A program made the translations under genes and the position numbers. This document shows, one piece after another, positions 26,228-41,200 of a stretch of 64,000 nucleotides of DNA (position 1 is its first letter; each line of letters begins with the position of its first letter). The notes beneath the pieces were generated by a model. That model was given only the letters and a program-made list of their open reading frames with translations, did not search any database and was not told the origin of the DNA. Where the stretch lies: positions 1,426,001 through 1,490,000 of the forward strand of contig JAUPSS010000005.1 in the NCBI GenBank assembly GCA_040285825.1. The letters are read 5' to 3'. The DNA is from Eukaryota sp. TZLM1-RC (taxonomy: Eukaryota > Metamonada: BaSk clade).

Positions 26228-29200
26228 ATGAAGCTGTTTGTAACATTTTTCCTGCTATCGGTACTCACCTTTGCGAAGAGTATGTCATCTTTAAGTATAT
26301 CTTACCTTAGCAACGCACTATCTAGATGAACAAGGTTGTGAATGGGCAAACGACTTATGTTGGTCTGATGGTGTACCCGAACATAATGATGATGTCTATC
26401 TCACATCCTGTCTCTTCTCAAACCACACTGTCTTTTCTGTCCGGGGAATGTTTCCACTCTCTTCTCTACGTATTGGAGCCGATGACTGCTACTTTTCTCT
26501 AGAACTTGCCCCAGCTGCTTCCTTCACTATTAATGACTTTCACTACATCTCCGGTTCCATCTTTGGATCAGGTTTTTTCCTCCTCCTTGAGGACTCGATG
26601 ATCTCTTCCTCCTTCCCCAAGTCCCTTCACGTTCCTCTCTCTAATCAAGGCCGTCTTGTTTTCAGTTCCACAGACACTGCTTACCTTGGCCTTGCAGAGG
26701 GTGCGATTCTGCTGAATTCTGGTATCATTGACTTTTCCTCCCCTTCATTTATCGAACTAACCCCTGATCAGGACCATAATGGAGGCCAAAATCCCAATTT
26801 TGAATGTACCCGTGATGTGATTGTTTCAACTACTGGAACTGTTACCATTGACGTCACCTTCCACGCGAGAGAGCGTGTTTCTATCGAAAGCGGTACTCTT
26901 ATTCTAACTAAACCTGGTGACCTTACTGCTCAGTTTGCGTTACACGGAGATTTAGTATTAGAAGCAGATACAAGATTCGGCAGTGACTCTTCTATTACTC
27001 AGCAGGGAAGGTTAATTATTACCCCTCAATTAACTGTAGAAGTAAATGGTGATTATAACTTCCCAGGAGATCTAATAATTGGGGAAGGTTCTCTTTTAAG
27101 ATTTGTTGATGGTTCTACTACCAGAAGTTTTCTTTGTCATGATGCTGGTGAATCTAGTGCAGTCATTTGGGAATCTTCTTCAAGTTTAAGACTTAATAGT
27201 TTCTTAGTTGATGTAAAAAGTGGTTATTTCCTAATAGAATCAGGTGCTTCTTGGAATCCGTTGGGTTCTTTCACTAATATTATCAAACTTGATGGAGATG
27301 CTGGGCTTGAATTTCAACCAAGTTCTGGTGAAATTAAGCTAGTCTCTCTGAGTGTTGTTGGTAATTCTACTATTGTTTTAGAATCTGGTCCCGCTGCTGA
27401 AATTGATACCCTTATACTAGGCTCTGGCTGTGAATACGAATTACCATTGGTTTCTGGCACTGATGTACTCAAAGTGTCGGACAAAATGGATTGGTTCAAT
27501 GGTCATTTGGGTAATAGTGTAATTTTATCTGGAGATTTTTATTTGCATTCTTCCACAGAAACTTATCCAGCTGTTTTGTTTTCTAATGTTGATTTTATTG
27601 TAAAGGGAAATGCCTTTATTAACGGTACCCTTGTCATTAGTAGCTTTTCCACCGTGTCTTTTAAAAGTGAAGCTCATTTGTATTCAGAATTTCCCATTAT
27701 ACTGGACGATGAAACCAGTGTTGCATTCGAATCAACTTCCTGGAGTTACATCAAGCCCAGAGTAAAATCACCTATTCTTCTAACCACTATTGGAGACGCA
27801 AGCTCTCAGGTCTCTTTTGCTGGTAATTTTACTGTGAATTCTCCAGGTTTTATAATTACTCCAAATGTTTCATCTTTTTTCACCTCAAATAGTAATTTTA
27901 CCTTGGATAAACATACTGAGTTTTTAATTGAAAGTACAAACGAACCACTTATCAATAGTAGTTTCTCTCTTGCTGAAGGTTCCTTTGTTTCTACCAGTGG
28001 TAATTTAATTTTTTTTGTTGCAGATGCCGTAGTTTTTGGTAGGGGTCAGTTAAACCCTGGTTTTGGCGGTGAAATTGTTTTTAAAGGTAATTATTCCGCG
28101 TCTCCTTTTATTTCAAAACCATCAGGTTCATTAAGATTTATTAATGCTTTTATCAAAGAAATTACTGTTGTAGAAGGTTTATCCGGTGAACTTGAATTTA
28201 ATAATTGTGTTTATTCTCAGGATATTTGGCAATTTAGTTCAATTAAACTCAATTTAGTTGAATCTGTTTTTATTAATCTTGTTTCCAGTCTATTTGTCAA
28301 TGAGTTCGTTTTAGATAATGGTGCTCTTTTGTGTGAGTCTATTGGCTCTCTTGATTCTATTAGTATTAATCATTTTTACTATTCTGGCTTCGTGACTTTT
28401 AACCATTTGCCAGGAAAAATCCTTTTAAAAACACTAACTGGTTCTAATGACACTCTGTTAATCAAATCCTCTCAATCTGAAGTCGTAAGTTCTAATATAA
28501 CTTTGTTTGGAAGGTCTGTTTTAGTAATTGCTAGTTCGGCTATTGATCTTTCTTTCCCATTTGTTGAATTGTATGATTCCTCTAGGTTTCATTTATTCAA
28601 TTTTGGAAATTTAAATTTTGATTCAATTAATATTGGGGGAAATTCTACTCTTTCTGTGAGCAATCTACAGAACTTCCAGATTCAGAAAGGAACTCAAAAA
28701 CATGAAAGTCATGTTGATATTGTTGATGTTTCCAGTGACGTGATATTTTTAAATTACTCTGTTATAAATAATTCTTTATTACAAATACGTAACTCTTATA
28801 ATGTCCAGGGTACCCTTGTTAATCATGCCAATATGGAATTGTCATCAGTTTATTCCATCAATTTTGCTGACTTTTTCCAAAAAGGTTCTAATTCCGCGTC
28901 GTTATTTGCTATTGATTGTAATTCAATCTCAGCTAACCTTTTTTCTATTTTTACTGGCTCTGTTTCAACTAATAATATTATTTCAATTGATTTTGATTAT
29001 TTTGAGCTGTCATCAACCAATCAACCCACAAGTGTTTTTCTTTCTTATTCGGATTCTATCAATATCAACTGTGATTTAACTCTCCTTCCCAATTCTGAAT
29101 TATACATTGATACTGTTGAATCTACTCTTGTACTACCCTTAATTAATATTAGCGGTCTATTAGACATTGGATATTTGGATTTTAGTCTTGAATTACCTTC

Positions 29201-32200
29201 AATTAATTTAAAAAGTGATGCTATTCTTAATCTCAACACGGGAAAGGATGTAATTTGTTTAGATTTTTTCAATCTTAATGATAACTCCACCAGGTCTGGT
29301 ACTGATGCACTAATTGTTAAAAAAAGTTCCCTTATTACCGGTGGAAGATTCTCTGATTCTGGGAAAACTTTATTTGAAGAAACTGTTGAATTTAAGAGTT
29401 ATGATGCCAAAACTATAACTAATAACGCCAAAGTTGAGTTGTTAGCTGATTCTATTGTTAATTCTGATGTAGATACACTTTATATGGGTCAAGAAGCGGA
29501 ATTAATTCTTGGTGACAGTGTTAATTTTGATATCCATAGTGCTCTTTTTATTGTTCATTTACCATTCGAGTCAAATCGAGCCAATTTCATTTTTAAATCT
29601 GGTAGTATAGTCAATTTCAAACAATCTGCGCTTATTTCACCCTTTTTACAAGGAACGGTCACTATCAATGTTGAGTCAGACCCTGTTACTTTGGCTGGAG
29701 GAGGTGATTTGACCTCTTCAATTTTTAATGTTCATGACGGTTTTGTTATTTTTGATGGTATCTGTTTTGACTCCACTAGTGAAGTACCTTGTATTGAACC
29801 CTTATTTTTTGAAATCGATTCACACTCTGTATTTAAATCACTTCCATCCAGCATTAGAACCAAACCTAATGTTTATGTTTCTTTTGCAGGTATTTATGAT
29901 TTGGAACCAAATTATGTACATTTAGGCGGTATTTTTGAATTTTGTAGGTCAAATGAAATGAATTTGGATTCCATAACTTCTATTGGTGGTACTTTTAGAA
30001 GTGTGACATCCCTATCTCAACAAGGTTATAACTGTTTTACCTCACTAACATCAACTCGGGGTACTATCGAATTCATAGATACTCATGATATTATTACTCC
30101 TTTTGTTAATCTTATTGGTGGTTATTTATTGTTTGATTCTTCTTTTACAACAGAAGAAGCTCTTTACTTACCATTGACTCACATTAAAGCCAATTCCACT
30201 ATTAACTTTACTGATACATCTGCATATTTAGAAAATGTTTTCTTTGAGAATGGTACCATTTGTGCAATTAAGTCAGATATATACATTTCAAATTCGTTGA
30301 GCGTAGAGGCCGGAAATTTCTTGACTGACAATGCAAATTTAATTATCACTAGTGAAGCATCTGTACTATTTTCTGGTGGTGCTGACAAACAGCTCCTCGA
30401 AAATTCCCAAGTCAACCTAGACGGCACTCTGATTTGGGATTCAGATGGATATTTTATTGGTCATTCTGGTGCTGCTTTTACCGTCGTTGAAGGTGCCAAT
30501 ATTACTTTATTATCACCCTCAGTATGGAAGCAGTCTGATGTTTCCAATGAAACTAGGCCTCTTTTTCACCTTGCTTCGCCCTCTGCGGTGTTGACTGTAA
30601 TGAATGATTTTGATATTTCTTGGTATATTTATTCTGAAGCCCAAATCGATGTCATTAATGATTCCAAATTCAGAGTTGCTGGGGGTGGGTTTTTCAATTC
30701 CGATATTGTGTTATGTGCTAGCTGTCATCTTGAATTAGTCGATGGGGAGTTTAAATTTCCCTCCCATTCTAGATTAAGAGGATTAAACAATAACATGGAG
30801 GGTATTTTTTCCATATCTGACAGTTCTTCTGTACTAATTGAAGGTTTGTTTTCACTTGATCCTAATATCGTTCTTGGATCTGGCCATTTATACTTTATGA
30901 AGGGTTCTGTTTATAATATTTCTTCTCTAGTTGTACCAGAAGGTGGATCTATTGAGTTCTCTGAGTGTCCTGATAATGGATTTTTTGAACTATCTCATTT
31001 GGTTATAGAAGGTTCCGTTGAATTTAGCTCCTTGAAGTGTGATGTTGTTGTTTCTAGCTTAATTATTAAGGGCGGTTCCCTATCTTTTTCTAATTTAACT
31101 GGAAGTATTCAAATTCTAGGAATGGCTATTAGCGGCGGATCTATGGTATTTTCCGAACTTGTTGAACCTCTTCATTTAGATTTCCTTGATGTGAACGGAA
31201 CTCATGTTGTTTTTGATACAAATCGTGAAGTTGTTATAAACAATATGACTTTATTTGGATCTTCCAAGATTTCGGGCCCGGATATTGTTCATATCACTGA
31301 CTATTTCACTTGGTTTGGAGGTGATTTTAGTGAAGTTTCAGTTATTGTTGGTGATTATTCTCATTTTATTTTGTCTAGCCCTACCTCAAAGTCCATGTCT
31401 AACGCCAGTATTACGGTATCAAACACTGCTTTTGTTGATGATTTTGTAAATGTTGAGTTTTACTCTCATTCAAGTTTAGCTTTTTCAGGCCATTCTGTCG
31501 TTGATTTTTATAATTCTCCTTCTTTTGTTTCAAATTCTCTTAGTAGCTCCAACAATTATTTTGTTCTAAATGGTACAAGTTCTATTCATTTCGGAACACT
31601 TAAAATTGACATTTATTTGCTTCATTATGGATATTTAGTTGGTAATTCATCATCAATTGTTTTGTCCTATGGTGGTGATGTTTACGGTTATATGGAATTT
31701 TTTGGTTTTGGAACATTTGAAATTTTGGATAAGGGATCATTCATTTTCCACTCTAGTTCTTTACTACTCGGATCTAATATGTTTTTTTCCATTAATTACA
31801 CTGATCGCAATTCCAACTGTAATTATGTTGGAAATTCGCCTGAAGTTGTATTTTATGGTAATTACTCCTTAAGCGACGACAACCTGTTCGTTGGTTTTGG
31901 AAGTATTTATTTCGAACCTGGATCCACATTTACCATTACTCATTTAGTTATTCACTACCCTGCTGTGGTGAAGTTTTCTGGTAACGAAGGTTCTTTGTGG
32001 ACTTTGAATTACTTGTTTGTGTCTGGTTATCTAGAAGTTTTTGATTTACACAGGGACTTGAATATTGTTAATTTTGTTCAGATTGGTACCGAATCAACTG
32101 TAATTTGGGAAGATATTCATTCTCCATTCTTTATAAGTCAAGCTTACATTGAAAGTGGATGGACCCATTTTTCTGAATGTAAAGATTTAGAGGTACTAGA

Positions 32201-35200
32201 TTTTTCCTTATTCAATGCCACAATGTCTATTCAGCAATTGGCCAATCTTCTAATTCACTATTTAGATTTCAAATATTCGTCCATTTCTTTCCTGGAAAAT
32301 GATACCCCAATTAGGATTAATGACATCACTATTGAAAAGCAGTCTGTTTTCGTCAGCAACACAGGTCATGTTATTAAAACAAATCGTATCTTGTTAAATG
32401 ATTCTATAGTTACAGGTATTGATAGTGTTGAATCTGAAGAATTCTTTTTCCATTCTGGCTCGGTTGACCTTTATATTACTTCCCAATTTATTTATTTTGA
32501 AAAGAGTTTTGACAAGGTGTTACTAGCCAATTCTAGTATCACAGTTGTTAATCATGCTGTTTGGAATGAAGGTTTTATTATTGGACACTCTCTTGCCTCT
32601 ATTATTGTTGACGAATTTGCATACTTTGATTTAAACGGTGAATCTTTGTTTTACCCCAGATCAGTCAAACCCTCAACTTTTCATAATGCCCCCCGTTTCA
32701 TTATTAAGGGTCAAGCAAGTAAAATTTCTCCCGCTGATTTAATTTGTTCATTTGAGTTTTTTATTGCCAAATTCGGTTCATTTAATCTGGATAAGGGAAA
32801 ACTTTATTTATCAGCTGGTGGTGAATCACTGGGTGTATTCTATTCCAAAGATTCTTCTCATTTGGAACTAGGTCCTTATAGAACCAAGTTTGGTTATGCC
32901 TTTGGTTTTGAATTGCTATCTTTTGGCCAAGGTTCTAATACTGTAATTAATGGATTACTTTCCCTTCATCAATATTCAACCCTCAAGGTTTCCGGTCAAT
33001 TTGAGTTGCTGACTGCTTCCATTAATCGGGGTTTAATTTATTTCGGTAATAGTGCCAACCTCACTGCTGATTCTTGGTCTTGTTTTGACTATTGTTCTAT
33101 GGTAGTTAGAGGTTCTGAATTAATTAATTTTGATAATTTTGTTTCTGTACACAATGGTGGCTGTATTTATTTTGAAGATATTATTTCCCACCTTTACATT
33201 CCTTATTTGAATGTAAATGGTGGAGTTATACTTTTTTCCACTGGAACTGATGTTACAATTGGCGTATTCGATTTCATTTCTGGTAATATTGAAGGTACCG
33301 ATGATGTAGTAATAACACAATCAGGATTCTGGAAGAATGGTAGAATTGGTTCCCATAGAGATAAGGGAGAACAATTTGAGTTGGTTTTTGGTTCAAACTC
33401 TTTTGTATTATTCGAAGACTGCTACCTCAAACATTTGAGTTTTAATGCCTCAGTTACTAATAATGGAACCATGGCTTTTGTTGAAGATTTTACCTTTTAC
33501 TCTTACCAAAATGCAGTATTTGCTAATAATGGTTTGCTTCAATTTGGACACCTATGTGGAGATGTTTTATGTAGCGACTTAGATAATTTTTTCTTTTCAG
33601 TAATGGATGTAAATAGAACGGACAGTGCTGATTTGCCCATTTTTATTAATAATGGCAACTTCATCAAACTACCTGACACTGGTCATTTAACAAATCAACT
33701 GAGGTTTTTACAAACTAATGCTGGTGTTTTTGATTTAAAATCCACAGTATTTAGGCAGTTCCAGGGCAATGCTACACTTGATGGATTGTTCAATTTTGAT
33801 CCTTTTACCACTTTTGATGTTTATAATTCCTTGGTTATTGTCACTGAAGATGCAGTTTTTGATGGTTTAGAAGCTACGTTGCGTACTAACGGTTTAGGTG
33901 AAATAGTATTTAGTGGGAGATACAATTTAACTCTTGATTTTGTACACGATATAGGTACGTTTACTTTTACTAATAAGACTTGTATTGATCTTGATACCAT
34001 TACTATTCATGATGGTATATTAAACTTTTACGAAGGTAAAGAACGAAGTGAAATTTTTGATTTTGATTTATTAGCAATTCATGGTGGTAAATTCACCATT
34101 ACTGAAGTTAGTCAGCCATTCTTCATCAGCCTTTTGAAACAAACCGATGGAGAATTAATCGTTGACGCAATTAATAACTATCTTACCTTTGATGCGGTTG
34201 ATTTTGAAGGAGGAAAAGCTACATTTAAAGATGTATTACGCAACACCACTTTTATTTCAAAACCTCAGAATTTAGGTGGTTCTTTTTCCTTAATTAATTC
34301 TTATGATTGGTTGGTATTTGAAAGTGGTTTGTATGTTGAGACTGGACATACTTTGTTCATTAGTAATGTTTACAATAATGTTTGGACCCCAGAAAGTTTT
34401 TCCCTTGGTGGTGAGGTTACTTTTAAAAATTTACACAAAAACTTGTTAATTGATGATGAGTTTTCTGGTACCGATCGTTCTGTTGTCCTTTTCTCTAATG
34501 TTGAAGGCACTGTTCGAGTGTTGACTGAAATTAAAACTACTGGTGGAAGAACTACATTTGAAGATGTTGGCTTAGAATTTTACACACCAAAACTAACCGC
34601 AATTTTAGGGTCTACTATAACACTTGAAAGAGTTGTTGATGTTTTAATAGAAGATCAGATTCGCGTATCTGCTAGATTAACTATTAATCGCTTTTTGCAC
34701 CTCAATAGTCCACTATTTACTTTATCAGGAAATGCTGATGCAAGCATCAGAAATGGTGACGAGTATGTAAATATTACTGAATTATCTGGTACGGGGGGTG
34801 AATGCGAGCTTATTACCCTTCCTTTATTGACTATTGAAGTATTTGAACCCTATGGTACTGACTTTTTATTCGAAAATATTCAAGATGATTTTATTGTCCC
34901 TTCTTTTGAAATAAAAGGTGGATCTTTGGTTGAAATGAAGGACTTTTCTGGTGATTTTTCTATTATTCTGTATGATGTTGAAATTATTCAAGGTACGTTA
35001 CGATTAAATACTCGATATTTGGTCAATATTGACCACTTGGTATTAGATGGTGCCCATAGACATACTGCCACAAGAGATGGTAGTGATCGAGCCGTTGTTC
35101 ACCATGAAATTCATTTTAAAGGTGGAGGATTTAGGGGAGGTATCACTGAATCTGACGAACCTTTAATCATTTATACCCCTAAGGACAAATTAATTCATGG

Positions 35201-38200
35201 ATCTAGTACCAAGTTAGTGGCAAATGTATTGTGTACAATTGATGTGGACAATGGTGATATTCGTGGTGATTATAGCGGTACTCTGGAGTTGATGAATGTC
35301 ACTAATGTTGTTGGAGATTTTGTATTTTCTGTTCAAGACAACAATAATGTCAATCGTATTGGAATTTTCCGCAATTATGGCGAATTATATTTTAGAAATG
35401 CCACCAAACGACGTCATCTTCACTGGAAAGTTGAGCTGAAACCAGATACTATTAATGAAGTTTTAGATTTCGAATTTGCTCTTGGAACTGGTGGTGGTGT
35501 CATTGAGACCAATATTACCCTTTGCCCCACGTGTTTACTTGCTTTTAACTCTGAAATGAACCAGAATCAAGACACACATCACTTATTCACACCTACTTCA
35601 GCAATATCTTGCCCTACCTGTAGACTTGACTTTAGAACCGATGGTTCATATGTACGATTCAATGGTATTTTCGACCTACTCTCAGACCATACTCAATTAT
35701 TTGGACGGTTGTTTTTCCTTGAAGAAGCAAGACATCCTATTAATAAGCTGGTAATACGACGAGGCTATGTTTCTTTTGATCGTAGTATTTATTTTGGTTT
35801 GGAAAGTGGTCAGAACTTTACTTATGAATCTGTGGTTTTAAATGAATGTGGTAGGTTACGTCATGTTAGGTCTATTTATGGTATATTGTTTCCTAATTTA
35901 GATATTAGTGGAGGAATTCTTGATATTGTTCATCATGATTTACCATTTATTATCCCTGACGATCAGGAAATTAATAATGGTGGTGCCTTGAGACTAACTG
36001 ATTTCGATTACGATTGGATTACCCCTTCTTTAACCGTAAACCATGGGTACTTATCTCTCAATACTGGTAATCAAGTTTCAATAGATTCAATTACAATGAA
36101 TCTTCCAGATGAAAGTGACTTTTTCAGTAGTGATTGTCTAAGGCAAATAGGTTTTGATAGAAAACGAGACAACACTTACGAATCCTACAATCAATCTTCT
36201 ATTCACGGGACTGATATTCTTGAAGTTGATTTTCTTGACTGGAATGGTGGTGAATTAGCTATTCGTCAATTGGATGTTTTGTATATGCTCAACTCCTCTA
36301 ACGCCAAGGGAAGGGGAATGAGTAATAATATGGATTTAAATATTCATAATGATGCATTTATTGGGGGTCCTGGGGATGTTACCATGGATGCAAGGGATTC
36401 AAATGCTAGGGTAAATATACGTGTATTGGCTGATGGCCATGCAAGATTTGTTGATCCCGTTGAATTTAACACTCGATATCCATCTGGTGGTCGTAATCGT
36501 GAAAGGTATCATTATCTCATCAATTATGGTGCTTTAGACTTTCCTACTGAAGATATTAGAGTTGATTTGGAATTAAGAGTTTTACAGCACAATATATTTA
36601 CTGCTGCTGACGGTGCTACTGTCTTTTTTGATGCACCATCTGTTTCTTACGCATCTGCTCGTTATTTCCTTGAGGAAGATGCAAAATTACTTTTAGGTCC
36701 TTGGAATCATGACTTTAGAGAAGGTAATGTAGCAAGTGGTACAGGTAATATGCATTTACATGGTTGGAATCCTGGCAATAGAGACCATGCTGTGAGAAAT
36801 TCAGATCCTAGAGAGTGGAGACTTGAAGTTTTGTTTAATGGTTATTGGGATCTAAGCCATGTATTCAGTCAAGGTAATGGTGCTTGGTATTTTGGTGAAC
36901 ACGCTATTCTCAACATTACAGAATTTTATCTTCGAGATCGCTCTGTTTTAACCATTGATCATTCTACATCTGTTACAGGAAACTTTTCTTTGGATGTTTT
37001 CGATGTTGCCACTACTTCTGATGTTTATATTTATGGTTTACAAGAACCCGTTACCTCTAAAGTGTTGAGAATGAGTTCATCTGAATTTATTAGATTTGGA
37101 CAAACATCTGAAGCTACTTCATTTAGTGATGTGGAACTCTTTAACGGTGAAGCTGAATTTAGCACCACACATGATTTAACCCTCAATTCTTTAATTCTTG
37201 ATGGTGGTCATAAGAGTGGTTCAGATGATATTTATGTAAACGATTTGATTTGGCGTTGTGGTTATATAAGTGGATCTGGTAAGATTTATGTAAGCCGAAT
37301 TGGCAGAATTGAACACTGCATTAGTAGTTCTAGAACCAAAACCATAAGAGATACATCCAGAATTGTCTTTTTACCCTCAGCCCAATTGGATATTGATACA
37401 GGAAACACTGTCAGGTTACAAGACTCTTCATTAATCACTTCTGAATGTCCAACAACTATTCTTCGGTCCAGATTTGATGGTACAGGCCAAATTGTAAGTT
37501 TCCATGGCCCTTTTACCATAGTTGAAGGAAGTCATCTTCGTCGTTGGTATACTTCTATTTCAATCAGGAACAATTTCAATCATACAGCAGGTACAATTAG
37601 ATTTAGGGGTTCTCTTGATGTCTATGATGATTATTTTATTCAAGATTCATGTAGAGTTTTCTTCGAAAAATCTGGAGCTTGTTGGAGAAGATCTTATAAC
37701 GCCAAGTATATCTTCCATGATACATCCAGAGTAATTGAACAATTAGATACCGTTTCCCTTCAACCAGCCCAATTTAGACCTGATCATTGTGCTGCTCATG
37801 TGGAAGTTCGACACGTATTTTCATTCCAAAATCTTCAATTTGATACTGGTTTTGTCACTTTTACAGGCCCTGTGGATCTCTCTATATCCAGAATTCACAT
37901 TTCCTCTAATGCTACTTTGAATTTCCACCATTTAACCAATGATTTAGGCAGTGTTCGAGGCTTTGAAGTAATTGATGATGCAACTATGAGTTTTGAAACT
38001 GGTATTGGTTTAGTTACTTTTGATGGTTATGGTGTATTGGATGATAGGGGTACTATTAAAGGAACAGGTGATAACATTGTGATTAATTCTACTGATATCA
38101 ATTCTGATGAAGTTTTTGAATGGAGAGGAGGTGGTTTCAGTGGTTATATGGTTGTTGATATATTCAATCCATTGGATATCACCAGTAATTCTGCTAAACG

Positions 38201-41200
38201 CCTTGAAAACATGGTCCATGTCATTATTCATGAAGAAGTTCGATGGACTGGAAGTGGTGCTTTCAATGGTTATGATGACTCTACGTTTGAAATTAGTCCC
38301 ACTGGTTCCTTAACTTTAACCTCTAATACTGAACTTGTTTGTAATCATCGGTCTGGTAATTCATCACTTACTCCCAAAGTTTGTGATGCCCTGTTTGTAA
38401 TTAATGGAGAGCTCAATTTGATGCCATTCTTGGTACGTTTCAGGAGTTTCTGGAACTTCAAGGTAAATGGCGAATTTAATATCGAATTTGGTACTTTCGA
38501 AGCTTATGCTGCTGTGCTTGGTAATGGCAACTTTACTATCAATACACCTGGTACTTTGGCTTTCCATTCAGAGTCGGAACTATCGGTTCTGGGACCAACT
38601 TCAAGAGTTATTTGTCACGGTGAAGTTCGTCTTTATTCCAATGCAGTTGTTCATTTACATGGTTACTTCTGTACTGATTCAGATGTACGTATAAATGAAG
38701 GTACTTTGATATTTGATGATGATGCATTATTAGCAAATTCTTTTAATCTTGAGGTTGTTTATGGCGAAGCAAGGTTCAAGAAGGTTTCACAAATGGTCCC
38801 TCTTCGATCAGTAACTTGCCATTACGGTGATGTTAACTTTTTCACCAATACCTTGATTACTATCACCGATTTGGTTTTGATTAATGGTTTTTCTGGTGGT
38901 TATGACGAGGTTCACGTAACCAATCATTTGGATTGGCAAGGTGGTGGTTTTGGGGAAAATGCAATGGTTGTTATCCTGAACACAGCCGAAGCTGCACCTC
39001 AAGGTTTTGATCGTTTTATGTATAATCATTCTGTTTTAATTAATAGAGGAGAATTTGATGTTATTGGTTTTGGAATTTTTTATGGTTCAGAAGCCCAAAT
39101 GATTAACGAGGAGGGCGCAGAGATGATATTTCTACAAGCTCTTACATGGATTGATGATTCTTGCAGCCACACAAGGTCAATTCTCCTCAACCAAGGAACC
39201 ATTACGATATTTGTTTCCACTTTTTCTAATGAATTTTATTTTGAAAACTATGGTCTGGTTGATCTACAATTTGGAGAATTTATAATGACTGGAGGTGGCT
39301 TTTCTGTTTATGAAGTCATTTGTCAACCAAATACTAGAATTGGAGTTGTTGGAGATCCTTTTACTTTTGAAGATGCTCCTGGTGCTAGAATTGTTGGTAG
39401 TGGTTTTTATTTCATTATTAGGGAAGCTACAGGGATTATCTATATTAAAACTGAGTTTTCACTTTTTGAATGCCAAGTTGAAGATAATGGTCATTTAATC
39501 ATTACTGATGGGGCTCGTATTACAGAAGATGTTTCTCTTACCGTTAGAGGTACTCATGTTGTTTTTGAAAAGTTTACTGTCGTTGATGGAGGAAAATTTG
39601 AAAGACTTCATTTAAGAGTGCAAGGTATTGTGTCATTTATTACTGGATTAGATATTCACCTAGATTCACTTACTATCCAGGGAGGTTTCCGAGGTGGTTC
39701 TGATACACTTTATATTGCTAATCAATTTGATTGGCGAGAAGGTGGTGGTTTCTTTTCTTCTGGTGACAAGCAGTCAGTTACTATTGCTGAGAAGGGTTGT
39801 GTTATTCACGATACTTGGGAAAAAGATGTAGGTGACTTTGCAACTGTTATTTTCAATGGTCCAGTTGAATGGCGTCGAGATTGTCCCATTGTTGGTGGTA
39901 AAAACGCCCGTGTAATTTTTAACGAAATTCTACAAGTGTTAGATGGTGGATTTTTCTTGCTTGATTTTACCCCAGAATATTCTATTATTGATATGGATAC
40001 CGAACTAGCCCACACCACACCAGATAGTTTGCCAGTAGTTTACGTTAATAATGGAATGGAGTTGTTTGAGAGTGGAAATGGATTTACTTTGGAATGGGAG
40101 TTACAAAATTCAGCCAATATCACTATTCCAGATGATTTTGTAATGAAAGTTCTTTCTGGAGGCTTTCATTCCAATTCATCACGTTTACTTTCCTCCCCTG
40201 GATCTACTCTTGAAGTAGGTGCTCCTTATCCCTATATTTTTGATGAAGAAAGTTGGTTTTATGCTGAAAAATCAATTATAAAAATGACTCCTGGATCTTT
40301 AATGTCTTTTGATGGGTTTGTTTGCTTTGATTCTGCAGTCATTGGACCTGCTGGAACAATTATTATAAGAGAAAATGCAACCATGTGTAGACCAACTGGC
40401 ATCATTCTGGAAGGGACTGAGTTAATTTTTGAAGAAGATACTGAAATATGTGACTTCACTTTGAAGGGTGATTACAAGTTTCATCCTCAAGATAATTGGT
40501 CCATCACTTGTTCATTCACTTGGTATAGAGGGGTTATTCGGGTTGGATCATTCTTAATTATTGAATCTCAAGCTACGTTCTTCTTGGAATCAGACCCTGA
40601 AATAAATCAACCAAAAGAAGATACGATTTATCATGTTCTTGGGGAAGGCACTTCATTTGTCAATTATGGTTCTGGGTTAATCAAGTATGATTTATATGGT
40701 GATGTTGGTGCTAAATTTGTCAATAAAGGTGACTTGAATTTTCAAGCAGGAAATTGGGTACTGCTTGACAACCAAAATGCATCGTTACCTTATTTAATCA
40801 ATAGAAATGATTTAGTAATTGAAACATCTGGAGTAGTCAATTTTGATTGGAATATTACCCAACAATCTGGTCGTTTCAAGCTCAAAAAAGGTCACTTTAA
40901 TGTAAATGGCTTTGGTATTGTTTCAGATCAGTTTGAACTTGGCTCAGACACCATTCTTACTATCAACTCTGGATTTACTTTTTTTAATTCTAATGTTAGG
41001 TTATACTCGCCAAATCTGGTAGTAAATGATGCTTTTATCACGTTCAGTAACTGTTCTATTTATTGGGGAGACATTGACTATGATTTTAATTATGAAAATT
41101 CTATTGTGACATTTGATAAAGATACCACTATTAAAACCTCTCCCGGTCTTTTCGCTTTGACTGATGGTTTAATTGAATTGTTGGATGTTTTTGATGAGTT

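Noticed and set aside
26448-26450. ATG at 26448 as the start of giant gene 2
   Set aside because: A signal peptide and a Cys/Trp-rich start are restored by the 31-nt intron upstream; the internal ATG would give a surface protein without a signal.
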